Assembly (NCBI GenBank): GCA_002471275.1
Contig: DKPQ01000009.1
Location: 167,522-231,521, forward strand
From: Flammeovirgaceae bacterium UBA7330
GTDB taxonomy: Bacteria; Bacteroidota; Bacteroidia; Cytophagales; Cyclobacteriaceae
Direction: 5' to 3'
Length of the DNA: 64,000 nucleotides
Positions 48,398 through 56,725 of the stretch are shown in pieces (the stretch's first letter is position 1; each line of letters begins with the position of its first letter). The translations under genes were made by a program, and so were the position numbers. The notes under the pieces were generated by a model. It did not search any database. It worked only from the letters and a program-made list of their open reading frames with translations, and was not told the DNA's origin.

Positions 48398-49081
48398 ATG
48401 AATTCAAATAAACAGATTTCAAGAATCGCAGGAATTTTAATTCTATTCGGAATAATTGCAGGACTATTAAGCATTGTCCCTTCGGTAGAAAGTACCGATT
48501 TCCTCAAAGAAGTATTTCCTAATAAAAGTCAAGTATTGTCTGGAGCAGTTTTTCAATTTCTGTTGGTTCCAATCTACATTGGATTTGCACTTATACTATA
48601 TAAGACCCTAAAAGCACACAAGGAAAACAGTGCTATTGGATTTGTGGGATTTAGGATGATAGCAGGGGCATTTCAAATTTTTGGAGTGATTTTACTACCC
48701 CTGTTCATTTATCTTAGTAAGACTTATCTGACTTCTGCAGGGGAAAGTTTGCTGTACCTTGAAAAATTAGGTGAAATGTTAAAGATAATCAGGGATTTGA
48801 CCAACCATTTGGGCGTAATGGTAGCAACGGGATTAGGTAATCTATTGCTGTACCATATCCTTTTTAGCGGAAAGTATATTCCGAAGTGGTTATCGACATG
48901 GGGCATCATTGGAAATGCACTTATAATCCTGGCAAGTTTCCTGATATTATTCCAGGCTGTTGATGTGATATCAACGACATATATTGCTATAACCATACCA
49001 CTGGTTGTACAAGAATTGGTTTTTGCTTTTTGGTTAATCTTCAAAGGATTGAATCCGGAGAATGCAAACCAATTAAAATGA
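48398..49081 (+). CDS. DUF4386 membrane protein
   Basis: The 227-residue protein has six TM segments and family features: NKQISRIAGILILFGIIAGL at the start, GFRMIAGAFQIFGVILLPLF, and YHILFSGKYIPKWLSTWGII near 155. It belongs to DUF4386, of unknown function, widespread in Bacteroidota. It lies in the cassette between the direct repeats at 47556 and 49702. There is no direct link to metals. Confidence 0.85.
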   Translation: MNSNKQISRIAGILILFGIIAGLLSIVPSVESTDFLKEVFPNKSQVLSGAVFQFLLVPIYIGFALILYKTLKAHKENSAIGFVGFRMIAGAFQIFGVILLPLFIYLSKTYLTSAGESLLYLEKLGEMLKIIRDLTNHLGVMVATGLGNLLLYHILFSGKYIPKWLSTWGIIGNALIILASFLILFQAVDVISTTYIAITIPLVVQELVFAFWLIFKGLNPENANQLK

Positions 49082-49171
49082 AATAAAAAACGAACGCGCA
49101 ACATTGCATGAAGAACTACCAAAATTTAGATCATGCCAGTAGGGCGGCTCAACCATAACAACTAATTAAAG

Positions 49172-49717
49172 ATGATATTCTATTGGTACACTATTTTGAA
49201 AATTCTGATTCAGAAGAACTTCCAGAGTAAAATTGAATATAATAGAACAATAAGGCGAACTTTTAGAGTGGGGATTTTTGATTGTGATGGTTTACGGGTT
49301 ATGACAGCTTCAAAATATCCTGTGTACATGGATTTCATACGATGGGAATTAATTGCCAGGTCAAAATATTTGAAGCTACTTATGAACAAAGGACTTGCTC
49401 CGGCTTTAGGTTCTCAAAAAATAATATATCGAAAACCTTTGAAAATATGGACCAAGTTTGATGTTGTGTTGGAGTCAGTTGGAATAGATGAGAAATGGAT
49501 TTATCATGTGCATTATTTCGAGCAAAAAGGTGCGGTTAAAGCAATAGGTATTACCAGATCTTTACCCTGGAAAAAAGATGTTTCAGTTTCTGTCCCTGAA
49601 TTGGCAAGGGAATTAGGTGCTACGGAAATAACCGAACCGCCCACCTGGGTTTTAAAATTATTTGAAGATGATAATGAAATAGTGACAAAGAGCCAACAGA
49701 AAAAATTTACCGAATGA
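49172..49717 (+). CDS. Acyl-CoA thioesterase-like hot-dog protein (THEM6/4HBT type)
   Basis: The 181-residue protein looks like the single hot-dog THEM6/4HBT_2 type: FRVGIFDCDGLRVMTASKYP with Asp-Cys-Asp in the catalytic helix region, then VYMDFIRWELIARSKYLKLL and LGSQKIIYRKPLKIWTKFDV plus YHVHYFEQKGAVKAIGITRS. The start is near TM-like MIFYWYTILKILI, which may anchor it. It ends FTE; the last bases are inside the right direct repeat, and its final codons (KKFTE) look like a new junction made when the cassette was inserted. Confidence 0.7.
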   Translation: MIFYWYTILKILIQKNFQSKIEYNRTIRRTFRVGIFDCDGLRVMTASKYPVYMDFIRWELIARSKYLKLLMNKGLAPALGSQKIIYRKPLKIWTKFDVVLESVGIDEKWIYHVHYFEQKGAVKAIGITRSLPWKKDVSVSVPELARELGATEITEPPTWVLKLFEDDNEIVTKSQQKKFTE

Positions 49718-49787
49718 ATAAAAGCACATTCAAAATAAGCAAAATGGACTGCCCCTCGGAGGAGCAAATGATCCGCATGAAGCTGGA
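49702..49787 (+). repeat. Right copy of ~86-bp direct repeat
   Basis: It matches 47556-47641. In this copy the CDF-type gene continues intact, while the upstream fur end is replaced by the thioesterase gene. The pair therefore borders an insertion or a collapsed duplication. Confidence 0.75.
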
Positions 49788-50505
49788 ACCTCTCAGCCAG
49801 GTAAAGCACCTGGAGTTTGACATTCCGGCACGTAAGCTGGAAGTATTTCATCAGGATGAAGTACTGCCTATACAAAATGCCATCAGTGAACTAAACCTCA
49901 ACGATCAACTCCAAGGTACTTCTGAGGCAGAAATGCCCATTGCCGAAGACGAGACCAAGCACAGGAAAATACTGTGGTGGGTGCTGGGCATCAATTTTGG
50001 ATTTTTTGTAGCCGAAATGACCACCGGATGGATATCCAGCTCCATGGGCCTGATAGCCGACTCGTTGGATATGCTGGCTGATTCTATTGTTTATGCTCTG
50101 AGTCTATTTGCGGTGGGGGCAGCTATTTCCCGTAAGAAAAAAGTAGCAAAGATCAGTGGTTATTTTCAGATGGGGCTGGCACTGCTTGGCTTTTCGGAAG
50201 TATTACGCAGGTTTTTCACCCAAAGCGAAACGCCCCTTTTCCAGTGGATGATTATCGTTTCCCTGCTGGCTTTAGTGGGTAACCTCGTCTCATTATGGCT
50301 GATCAACAAGGCAAAAAGCAAAGAGGCCCACATGCAGGCCAGTGCAATTTTCACTTCTAATGACATCATCGTCAACGGAGGGGTAATACTGGCTGGTGTA
50401 CTGGTTTATTTTCTGGAAAGTAAGTGGCCCGACCTGGCGATTGGGGGCATTGTTTTCGCCTTTGTAATGCGAGGAGCAGTAAGGATTTTAAAGTTAGCGA
50501 AATAA
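49714..50505 (+). CDS. HMA-like domain fused to CDF-type cation transporter
   Basis: The first 75 residues form an HMA-like domain with MDCPSEEQMIRMKLEPL, where the usual CxxC is only CPS(E). After a linker comes a CDF-like domain with four to six TM segments (GINFGFFVAEMTTGWISSSM, LIADSLDMLADSIVYALSLF). The CDF metal-site positions here are Asp/Asp (DSLDMLADS) and Asp/Asn (SNDIIVNGG) rather than His/Asp, so the metal preference is unclear. The cytoplasmic C-terminal domain of CDFs is missing. It is 263 aa and precedes the SpoIIAA-like gene by 7 bases. Confidence 0.8.
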   Translation: MNKSTFKISKMDCPSEEQMIRMKLEPLSQVKHLEFDIPARKLEVFHQDEVLPIQNAISELNLNDQLQGTSEAEMPIAEDETKHRKILWWVLGINFGFFVAEMTTGWISSSMGLIADSLDMLADSIVYALSLFAVGAAISRKKKVAKISGYFQMGLALLGFSEVLRRFFTQSETPLFQWMIIVSLLALVGNLVSLWLINKAKSKEAHMQASAIFTSNDIIVNGGVILAGVLVYFLESKWPDLAIGGIVFAFVMRGAVRILKLAK

Positions 50506-50512
50506 GCGAAAT

Positions 50513-50869
50513 ATGTTACAAATACTGGAATTTACCAAAAACAATGTAATAGCCACGAAAGCTCAGGAAAACCTGACTGAAGCTGACATTCAAAAAATTC
50601 ACCCGCTGATTCATAACATCGTGAACCGTGGGCAGAAAGTACGGTGGTACTTTGAGATGGAAAATTTTTCCGGATGGAAATTCAATGCCTTCTGGAAAGA
50701 TTTAAAAATGGATATGTCTCACGCTGACGATTATGAAAAGATCGCCATGGTGGGCGACAAAAAATGGCAGGATTGGATCACTCAGTTCATGAAGCCATTC
50801 ACCAATGCTGAAATCCGATACTTTGATAGTGAACAAAAAGAAGAAGCAAAGGAATGGATCAATCAGTAG
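50513..50869 (+). CDS. SpoIIAA-like/STAS-type protein
   Basis: The 118-residue protein matches the SpoIIAA-like family: NVIATKAQENLTEADIQKIH at the start, VRWYFEMENFSGWKFNAFWK, KIAMVGDKKWQDWITQF and the end AEIRYFDSEQKEEAKEW. The family binds small hydrophobic ligands in related structures; the role is not settled. It overlaps the 5' end of the broken nhaA gene by 16 bases, so it was probably cotranscribed with it. Confidence 0.85.
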   Translation: MLQILEFTKNNVIATKAQENLTEADIQKIHPLIHNIVNRGQKVRWYFEMENFSGWKFNAFWKDLKMDMSHADDYEKIAMVGDKKWQDWITQFMKPFTNAEIRYFDSEQKEEAKEWINQ

Positions 50870-52027
50870 ATAGGAGCAACACCGGGTTAGCGTATATCAG
50901 AGAGACTGCCCGCAAGTTTTTGGATAGGGAAACCTCGGGTGGTTTGCTTTTAATTGCAGCTACGATTTTCGCTTTGGTTTTGGGCAATTCCCAATGGGCC
51001 GATGCATATCATCACTACTCTATTAAGTGCTTTAGGTGGTATGGTTGTGCCTGCCCTTATTTTTGTAGCCCTAAATTCCGGTACTGAAAATATTAGAGGA
51101 TGGGGAATACCTATGGCTACCGATATTGCCTATTCCTTGGGTATCATCGGTTTATTGGGCAAAAGAGTGCCGTCACAGCTTAAAATCTTCTTGGTGGCTC
51201 TCGCCATAGCTGACGACCTGGGAGCCATATTGGTTATAGCCCTGTTTTACAGCAATGAGCTGAGTTGGTTATTCCTTGGCGCTGGTGCAGGTCTATTTGT
51301 GTTATTAATGCTTTGCAATCGGTTTGGTGCAAAAAGCCTGTTTTGGTATATTTTGGGAGGTTTGGCCTTGTGGTACTGCTTTCTCAACTCAGGGGTGCAT
51401 CCTACAATAGCAGGGGTGCTCTTCGCCATTACCATTCCTGTAAAACCCAAACTGGACAGCAAAATTCTGAAAGAGCGTACTGCTAAGAATGTGGCCGCAC
51501 TTGAAGAAACGGACATTGAGAACCGCGACCCCATGCAAGACGCTCGCCAAAGCAAAATATTGAAGGCGATTAAAAAGGATACCGAAAATTCAAGACCTCC
51601 TTTGCTGAAGCTAGAAAATGCATTGATTGATTTTAACGCCTTTTTTATCATTCCGATCTTTGCTATTGCCAATGCGGGTGTAAAACTTGATGTCAGTCTT
51701 TTGGAAGTGCTTTCAGGTTCTCTTGGGCTAGGTATATTGCTAGGTTTGGCACTAGGAAAAGTACTAGGGATCAGTCTTTTTGCTTTTATTGGTGAAAAGT
51801 TCGGCCTCTCAGAACTTCATGCCTCTCTGCGCTGGAAGCACATTATCGGCATGGGCATGATAGCTGGTATAGGTTTTACCATGTCACTTTTTATTACAAA
51901 CCTGGCTTTTACAGACCCTGAGTTGGTTAAAGTCTCAAAGATCAGTATTTTAATTGCCTCATTGATTGCTGTTTTAGGAGGAGTAATCACCTTATTATTT
52001 ACAAAACCCAAAATTGAAACCCAATGA
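50854..52027 (+). pseudogene. nhaA: nhaA Na+/H+ antiporter with internal deletion and frameshift
   Basis: The first 52 codons (RSNTGLAYIRETARKFLDRE to NSQWADAYHH) and, in another frame, the rest from LLSALGGMVVPALIFVALNS onward are clearly NhaA. The central motif ATDIAYSLGIIGLL and IFLVALAIADDLGAI, with the two essential Asp residues, are kept. About 65-70 residues are missing between the parts (TM2 and the GLEIKRE segment), and the frame shifts at about 51014. The gene cannot make a normal antiporter. An internal start at 50954 would give a truncated 357-aa product. Confidence 0.82.
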
Positions 52028-52584
52028 TACATTTAAGAATATTTTTACCTATATTTTTTCTACTCTATTTTCTGCTTACATTCTTAATGTACGCACCAAA
52101 ACGAAAAGATAAACCACCTAAGCTCAAAACAGTTACTTTATTAAATAACCTAATATGGCTTTTGGTGATTGCTCTTACTACAGTTTTCTCGCTGTTTCCT
52201 AAGGTTTACCATCAATATGTTGTGCCATTTGAAACCTTAAAAACCCATACGTTAAGTTGGGTAGCTATTGGAATCATGTCTGTTGCATTTATGGTTGTAT
52301 TTTCGGCCAAAAACCAACAACGATTGAATAGAGGAAGTGAACAGAAGGGTTGGCTATTGCTTACGAAAGGCATCTATTCTAAAACAAGAAACCCGCTACA
52401 TCTGGGGCAATTAATCACGCTTATTGGCTTTTTTCTCTGTATTCCCAGCATCTATTCAGGTATTATATTGTTACTTGGAGCCTTTATCGTATTTGTGAGA
52501 GTTGGGCTAGAAGAAAAGGTACTGGAGAATGTTTTTGAGGAAGATTATCTGGCATATGAGAGGAAAGTGGATAGGTGGGGTTAA
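52024..52584 (+). CDS. Isoprenylcysteine/phospholipid methyltransferase-like membrane protein
   Basis: The 186-residue protein has four to five TM segments. It has the SAM-binding C-terminal pattern of the ICMT/PEMT-like family: SKTRNPLHLGQLITLIGFFL near 120, then a TM segment, and EEKVLENVFEEDYLAYERKV near the end. Small bacterial members methylate lipids or thiols and often accompany cation transporters. It overlaps the nhaA stop by 4 bases. Confidence 0.78.
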   Translation: MIHLRIFLPIFFLLYFLLTFLMYAPKRKDKPPKLKTVTLLNNLIWLLVIALTTVFSLFPKVYHQYVVPFETLKTHTLSWVAIGIMSVAFMVVFSAKNQQRLNRGSEQKGWLLLTKGIYSKTRNPLHLGQLITLIGFFLCIPSIYSGIILLLGAFIVFVRVGLEEKVLENVFEEDYLAYERKVDRWG

Positions 52585-52608
52585 AAGAAATCAATTCTGG
52601 ATTTGTAG

Positions 52609-52881
52609 CCACAATCATTCAATCTGGTATTTACCATCATTGAGGTTATTGGAGGACTATATACCAATAGCTTAGCGATTCTATCAGATGCGCTACATGA
52701 TTTGGGAGATAGCCTGAGTTTGGGTCTCTCCTGGTATTTTCAAAAGCTGTCAAAGAAAGGAAGAACCAAAAAATTCTCATACGGATACAAACGATTCTCA
52801 TTGTTGGGCGCAATCATTAACTCTATCGTTTTGGTAGCAGGATCAATCTTTATTCTTACTACTTTTTGGCTTTGGTCTTGA
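52609..52881 (+). pseudogene. Internal fragment of a CzcD-type CDF transporter
   Basis: The open frame gives NLVFTIIEVIGGLYTNSLAI then LSDALHDLGDSLSLGLSWYF, with the His/Asp metal-site of CDF transporters (SDALHDLGD), and KKFSYGYKRFSLLGAIINSI. It has no start codon or TM1 and breaks off after SIFILTTFWLWS. It is about 90 residues of a normal ~300-aa protein and is joined directly to the next fragment. Confidence 0.8.
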
Positions 52882-53297
52882 CAGTTTTGTGGAAGTGTTC
52901 TCCGGAATTGGCATTGCCCACATGATCTGGAGAATGAAAAAGTATGATATTTTCAGACGAGATTCATTTGAAAAAACAGCACTTAAAATTACTGGTTCAG
53001 CTTTCTACCTGTTAACTGTAGGCTTGATTTTGGGCGCTGGAAATAGCATCTACTTTGGTTTGAAACCTGAGACTACATTGATCGGAATAGTACTTTCCAT
53101 CTCGTCTATTCTTATCATGTATTTTCTCTTTAGGGCTAAGTTAAATGTGGGCAATAAGCTGAAGTCAGCTCCCATCATTTCTGATGCAAATTGTACAAAG
53201 ACTTGCTTCTATCTTTCGTTTATATTATTAGGCTCAAGTGTAATATATGAGCTATTCAAAATTCCTTACATCGATGCTATTGGTAGTTTAGGTAAAT
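52862..53297 (+). pseudogene. Fragment of a cation-transporter-like membrane protein (GLDSFVEV type)
   Basis: In frame from about 52862 the sequence reads FGFGLDSFVEVFSGIGIAHM, then IWRMKKYDIFRRDSFEKTAL and LTVGLILGAGNSIYFGLKPE, with IISDANCTKTCFYLSFILLG near the end. This matches the middle and late part of a five- to six-TM transporter-like family with a DS-x2-E motif. The beginning (about 50 aa) and the end after GSLGK are missing. A GTG at 52889 could still initiate a 136-aa product. Both edges join other gene fragments. Confidence 0.68.
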
Positions 53298-53414
53298 GAA
53301 GTGGAAGTGGTGAAAGGATTGTCTCCGGGGGAAGTAGTTGTCACCAAAGGAGCTTACCAGGTAAAAATGGCCTCTATGTCCGGACAGGCACCCGCCCATG
53401 GGCATGCACATTAA
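53295..53414 (+). pseudogene. 3' tail of a czcB/cusB adaptor gene
   Basis: The last ~38 codons read EVEVVKGLSPGEVVVTKGAY then QVKMASMSGQAPAHGHAH, the typical His-tagged end of a heavy-metal adaptor. It is not the end of czcB at 33887 (which ends GSTEHGH), so it comes from a second pump. It lies 15 bases before the CzcA gene at 53430, whose cognate adaptor has thus been lost. Confidence 0.78.
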
Positions 53415-53429
53415 AATAGTTGATTGATC

Positions 53430-56400
53430 ATGCTAAACAAAATATTATCAATTTCATTACAAAACCGATTGCTGGTGCTTCTGGGTGCAGTGGTCCTCAG
53501 TGCAGCTGGTGTATACATTGCACGAAACATGAACGTGGATGTATTCCCGGACCTGACGGCTCCCACCGTAACGATCCTTACCGAAGCCCATGGCATGGAG
53601 TCCGAAGAAGTCGAAAAACTGGTGACCTACCAGCTGGAAACGGCCATGAACGGCTCGCCCAATGTGCGCCGGATCCGGTCCTCTTCTGCAGCCGGGATCT
53701 CTATTGTCTGGGTGGAGTTTGACTGGGGAACGGATATTTATCGTGCCCGACAAATTGTTAGTGAACGCATCCCCATGGTACGTGAGAATTTACCTTCGGG
53801 TGTAGGCTCACCAACCATGGCCCCCATTTCATCCATCATGGGTGAAGTCATGCTGTTAGGAGTACGGTCGGACAGTCTGTCTCCGATGGAGCTGCGCACC
53901 CTGGCAGACTGGATGATACGCCCCCGGATCAAGTCTATTGGCGGTATTGCCAATGTAATTGTGATCGGTGGCGATTACAAACAATACCAGGTTCTGGCCC
54001 ATCCGGAAAAGCTGAAGTATTACAATGTGAGCCTGGATGACCTACTGGAAAAAGTGCAGGAAAGTAATGTGAACGCCCCGGGAGGATTCCTGAATGAATA
54101 TGGCAACCAGTACATCATCAAAGGAAGTGGCCGGGCCTATTCCCTGGAAGACCTGGAAGAAGCAGTAGTCAAAAATGTAAACGGCGAATCAATCAAAGTG
54201 AAGGATCTAGCCACGGTGACCATTGGTGCTGCTGACAAGATTGGAGACGGATCCCTGAATGCAGCCCCTGCGGTGATCCTGACCATTTCCAAGCAGCCGG
54301 ATATCAATACGCTAGATCTGACCGACCGGTTGGATGAAGCCATTGCGGACCTGAAACATACACTGCCTGAAAGCGTGGAGATCAAAAGCCACATTTTCCG
54401 GCAGGCCAACTTCATTGATGCATCCATTGAAAACCTGAATCAGACCCTGTTGGAAGGGGCGTTTTTTGTGGTCATCGTGCTGTTTATCTTTTTGATGAAC
54501 TGGCGGACGACCGTCATTTCCCTGGTGGCCATTCCGGTTTCACTGATTGTATCCATCCTGGTATTGAAGATGTTGGGATATACTATAAATACGATGAGTC
54601 TCGGCGGTATGGCGATTGCCATTGGCGCCCTGGTGGATGATGCCATCATTGATGTAGAAAATGTATTCAAACGCTTACGGGAAAACATCCGAAAGCCCAA
54701 AGCAGAACAATTGCCGGTGCTGACGGTGGTCAAGGATGCTTCGGTAGAGATACGAAGTTCGATCATCATTGCCACGCTCATCATCATCGTGTCTTTTGTG
54801 CCTTTATTCTTCCTGAGTGGTATGGAAGGAAGGTTATTGCAACCGCTGGGTATTGCGTTTATCACTTCGGTATTGACCTCCCTGATTGTAGCCGTGACCT
54901 TAACTCCTGTACTCTGCTCGTGTTTGCTGAAAAGCGAAAAGGTGCTGAATCAACAGGCAGAGGGCACAAAGGTTGAACGCTGGCTCCAGGCTCGTTATGC
55001 CGGTACGCTGGAGCGGGTCCTCAAATTCCCTAAAACCGTGATTGGCTTGACCGTTGGTGCGTTTGTAATCAGCTTGGTTTTGATGACCCAGCTGGGCCGA
55101 AGCTTCCTGCCGGAGTTCAATGAAGGTTCGCTGGTAATCAGTGCTGTTGGTGTACCCGGCATGTCACTGGAAGAAAGCAATAAAAACGGTCAGCTGATCG
55201 AGAAGCGGCTATTGGATATGCCGGAAGTGGAAGTAGTGACCCGAAGAACCGGACGTGCAGAGCTCGACGAACATGCTCAGGGTGTAAATGCCGCTGAAAT
55301 AGATGTGCCGTTTACATTGGATGGAAAATCAAAAGAGGAGTTCTTTGAAGAAGTACGTAATAAACTTAGTGTGGTACCCGGAGTGAACATCACCCTGGGA
55401 CAGCCCATAGCCCACCGGATTGACCACATGCTTTCTGGCACGCGTGCCAATATTGCTATCAAGATTTTTGGAGATGACCTTCAGCGATTATTTGAATTGG
55501 GTAAGAATGTGGAAACCAATATTCAATCTATTGAAGGGATGGCGGACGTGGCAGTCGATCAGCAAATCGAGGTGCCACAGATCCGGATCACTCCTAAAAG
55601 ACAAATGCTTGCTGCCTACGGGATGACTGTTGGGAATTTAATGGAACAGGTAGATGTAGCCTTCGCAGGTGAAAAGGCAGGTGAAATCTACGAAGGTCAA
55701 AAGTACTTTGACCTGGTGGTCCGGTTTCAAAAGCAGTTCAGGAATCGCATTGAAATCCTTCGTGAAGCACTGATTTCCCTGCCCAATGGCGGGGTCATTC
55801 CTTTGGACCAGTTGGCTACTATTGGTTCTGTGAGTTCCCCGAACACCATATCCAGAGAAAATGTAAGACGGAAGATTGTAGTTGCTGCGAATGTACAGGG
55901 ACGTGATTTACGGGGTGTCGTCAATGAGATTCAACAGATTGTGGAAATGAACATTGACCTACCCGAAGGGTATCGGGTGGAATATGGCGGGCAGTTTGAG
56001 AGTGAAGCTAAGGCTTCTCAATTACTGATGATTACAGCTGTGGTAGCGATCCTGATTATCTTCCTGTTGCTCTATTTTGAGTTTCAGGATGTGAAGCTTT
56101 CTTTCATCGTGCTGATCAATTTGCCATTGGCATTGATTGGTGGAATACTGATCGTGTATTTTACTTCAGGGATCATCAGCATAGCCGCTACGATCGGTTT
56201 TATCAGTTTGTTTGGGATTGCAACCCGTAACGGCATCCTGCTGGTGTCAAGATATGAGGATTTGCGGAAAGAAGGACTGCAGGGATTTGAGTTGCTTAAG
56301 ACCGGAGCGCTGGACCGGCTGAATCCGATCCTGATGACCGCTTTCACCACTGGTTTGGCATTGATTCCACTCGCCCTGAAAGGTGGTGAGCCAGGTAACG

Positions 56401-56507
56401 AAATTCAGAGCCCGATGGCGGTGGTGATTCTTGGGGGATTGCTGACTGCTACCCTACTTAATTTGGTGGTGATCCCGTGTGTGTATGCCTTAACGACCGA
56501 GCGATAA
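53430..56507 (+). CDS. CzcA/CusA-type heavy-metal RND permease, second copy
   Basis: ATG at 53430 is preferred over the TTG at 53424. The 1025-residue protein has an RND layout: TM1 LNKILSISLQNRLLVLLGAV, periplasmic porter domains, and the TM4 motif MSLGGMAIAIGALVDDAIID followed by VENVF (Asp403, Asp404). This resembles the Cu/Ag-type or undefined HME group more than the DFG-x3-DGA Zn/Co/Cd group. It has no fused outer-membrane factor. The adjoining adaptor survives only as its last codons (53295-53414), so the pump may be non-functional or use the adaptor at 33887. A strong terminator follows. Confidence 0.9.
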   Translation: MLNKILSISLQNRLLVLLGAVVLSAAGVYIARNMNVDVFPDLTAPTVTILTEAHGMESEEVEKLVTYQLETAMNGSPNVRRIRSSSAAGISIVWVEFDWGTDIYRARQIVSERIPMVRENLPSGVGSPTMAPISSIMGEVMLLGVRSDSLSPMELRTLADWMIRPRIKSIGGIANVIVIGGDYKQYQVLAHPEKLKYYNVSLDDLLEKVQESNVNAPGGFLNEYGNQYIIKGSGRAYSLEDLEEAVVKNVNGESIKVKDLATVTIGAADKIGDGSLNAAPAVILTISKQPDINTLDLTDRLDEAIADLKHTLPESVEIKSHIFRQANFIDASIENLNQTLLEGAFFVVIVLFIFLMNWRTTVISLVAIPVSLIVSILVLKMLGYTINTMSLGGMAIAIGALVDDAIIDVENVFKRLRENIRKPKAEQLPVLTVVKDASVEIRSSIIIATLIIIVSFVPLFFLSGMEGRLLQPLGIAFITSVLTSLIVAVTLTPVLCSCLLKSEKVLNQQAEGTKVERWLQARYAGTLERVLKFPKTVIGLTVGAFVISLVLMTQLGRSFLPEFNEGSLVISAVGVPGMSLEESNKNGQLIEKRLLDMPEVEVVTRRTGRAELDEHAQGVNAAEIDVPFTLDGKSKEEFFEEVRNKLSVVPGVNITLGQPIAHRIDHMLSGTRANIAIKIFGDDLQRLFELGKNVETNIQSIEGMADVAVDQQIEVPQIRITPKRQMLAAYGMTVGNLMEQVDVAFAGEKAGEIYEGQKYFDLVVRFQKQFRNRIEILREALISLPNGGVIPLDQLATIGSVSSPNTISRENVRRKIVVAANVQGRDLRGVVNEIQQIVEMNIDLPEGYRVEYGGQFESEAKASQLLMITAVVAILIIFLLLYFEFQDVKLSFIVLINLPLALIGGILIVYFTSGIISIAATIGFISLFGIATRNGILLVSRYEDLRKEGLQGFELLKTGALDRLNPILMTAFTTGLALIPLALKGGEPGNEIQSPMAVVILGGLLTATLLNLVVIPCVYALTTER

Positions 56508-56530
56508 GATCATCTTCATATTTTACACTA

Positions 56531-56563
56531 AAGCAACCATTCGGAAATCCCGGATGGTTACTT
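56531..56563. terminator. Bidirectional terminator hairpin
   Basis: AACCATTCGG (56535-56544) and CCGGATGGTT (56550-56559) pair with one G-T wobble around a 5-base loop. The stem is extended by AAG/CTT outside one mismatch. It lies between convergent czcA and the sterol desaturase-DUF2147 gene, with T/A-rich flanks on both sides. Confidence 0.65.
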
Positions 56564-56725
56564 TGGATATTTTGAAAATAAAAACTTTGAATTTTCCCTG
56601 CTCTTTCGAGATTTACTAGGATTTTTGGTAAGCTAAACCGGCAGTTTACTTGGATTTCTGTTACACTGCTTCATAACCTATTTTGTTCTAATTCCTCATC
56701 ACCTATAATTATGAGATAGTCGAAA

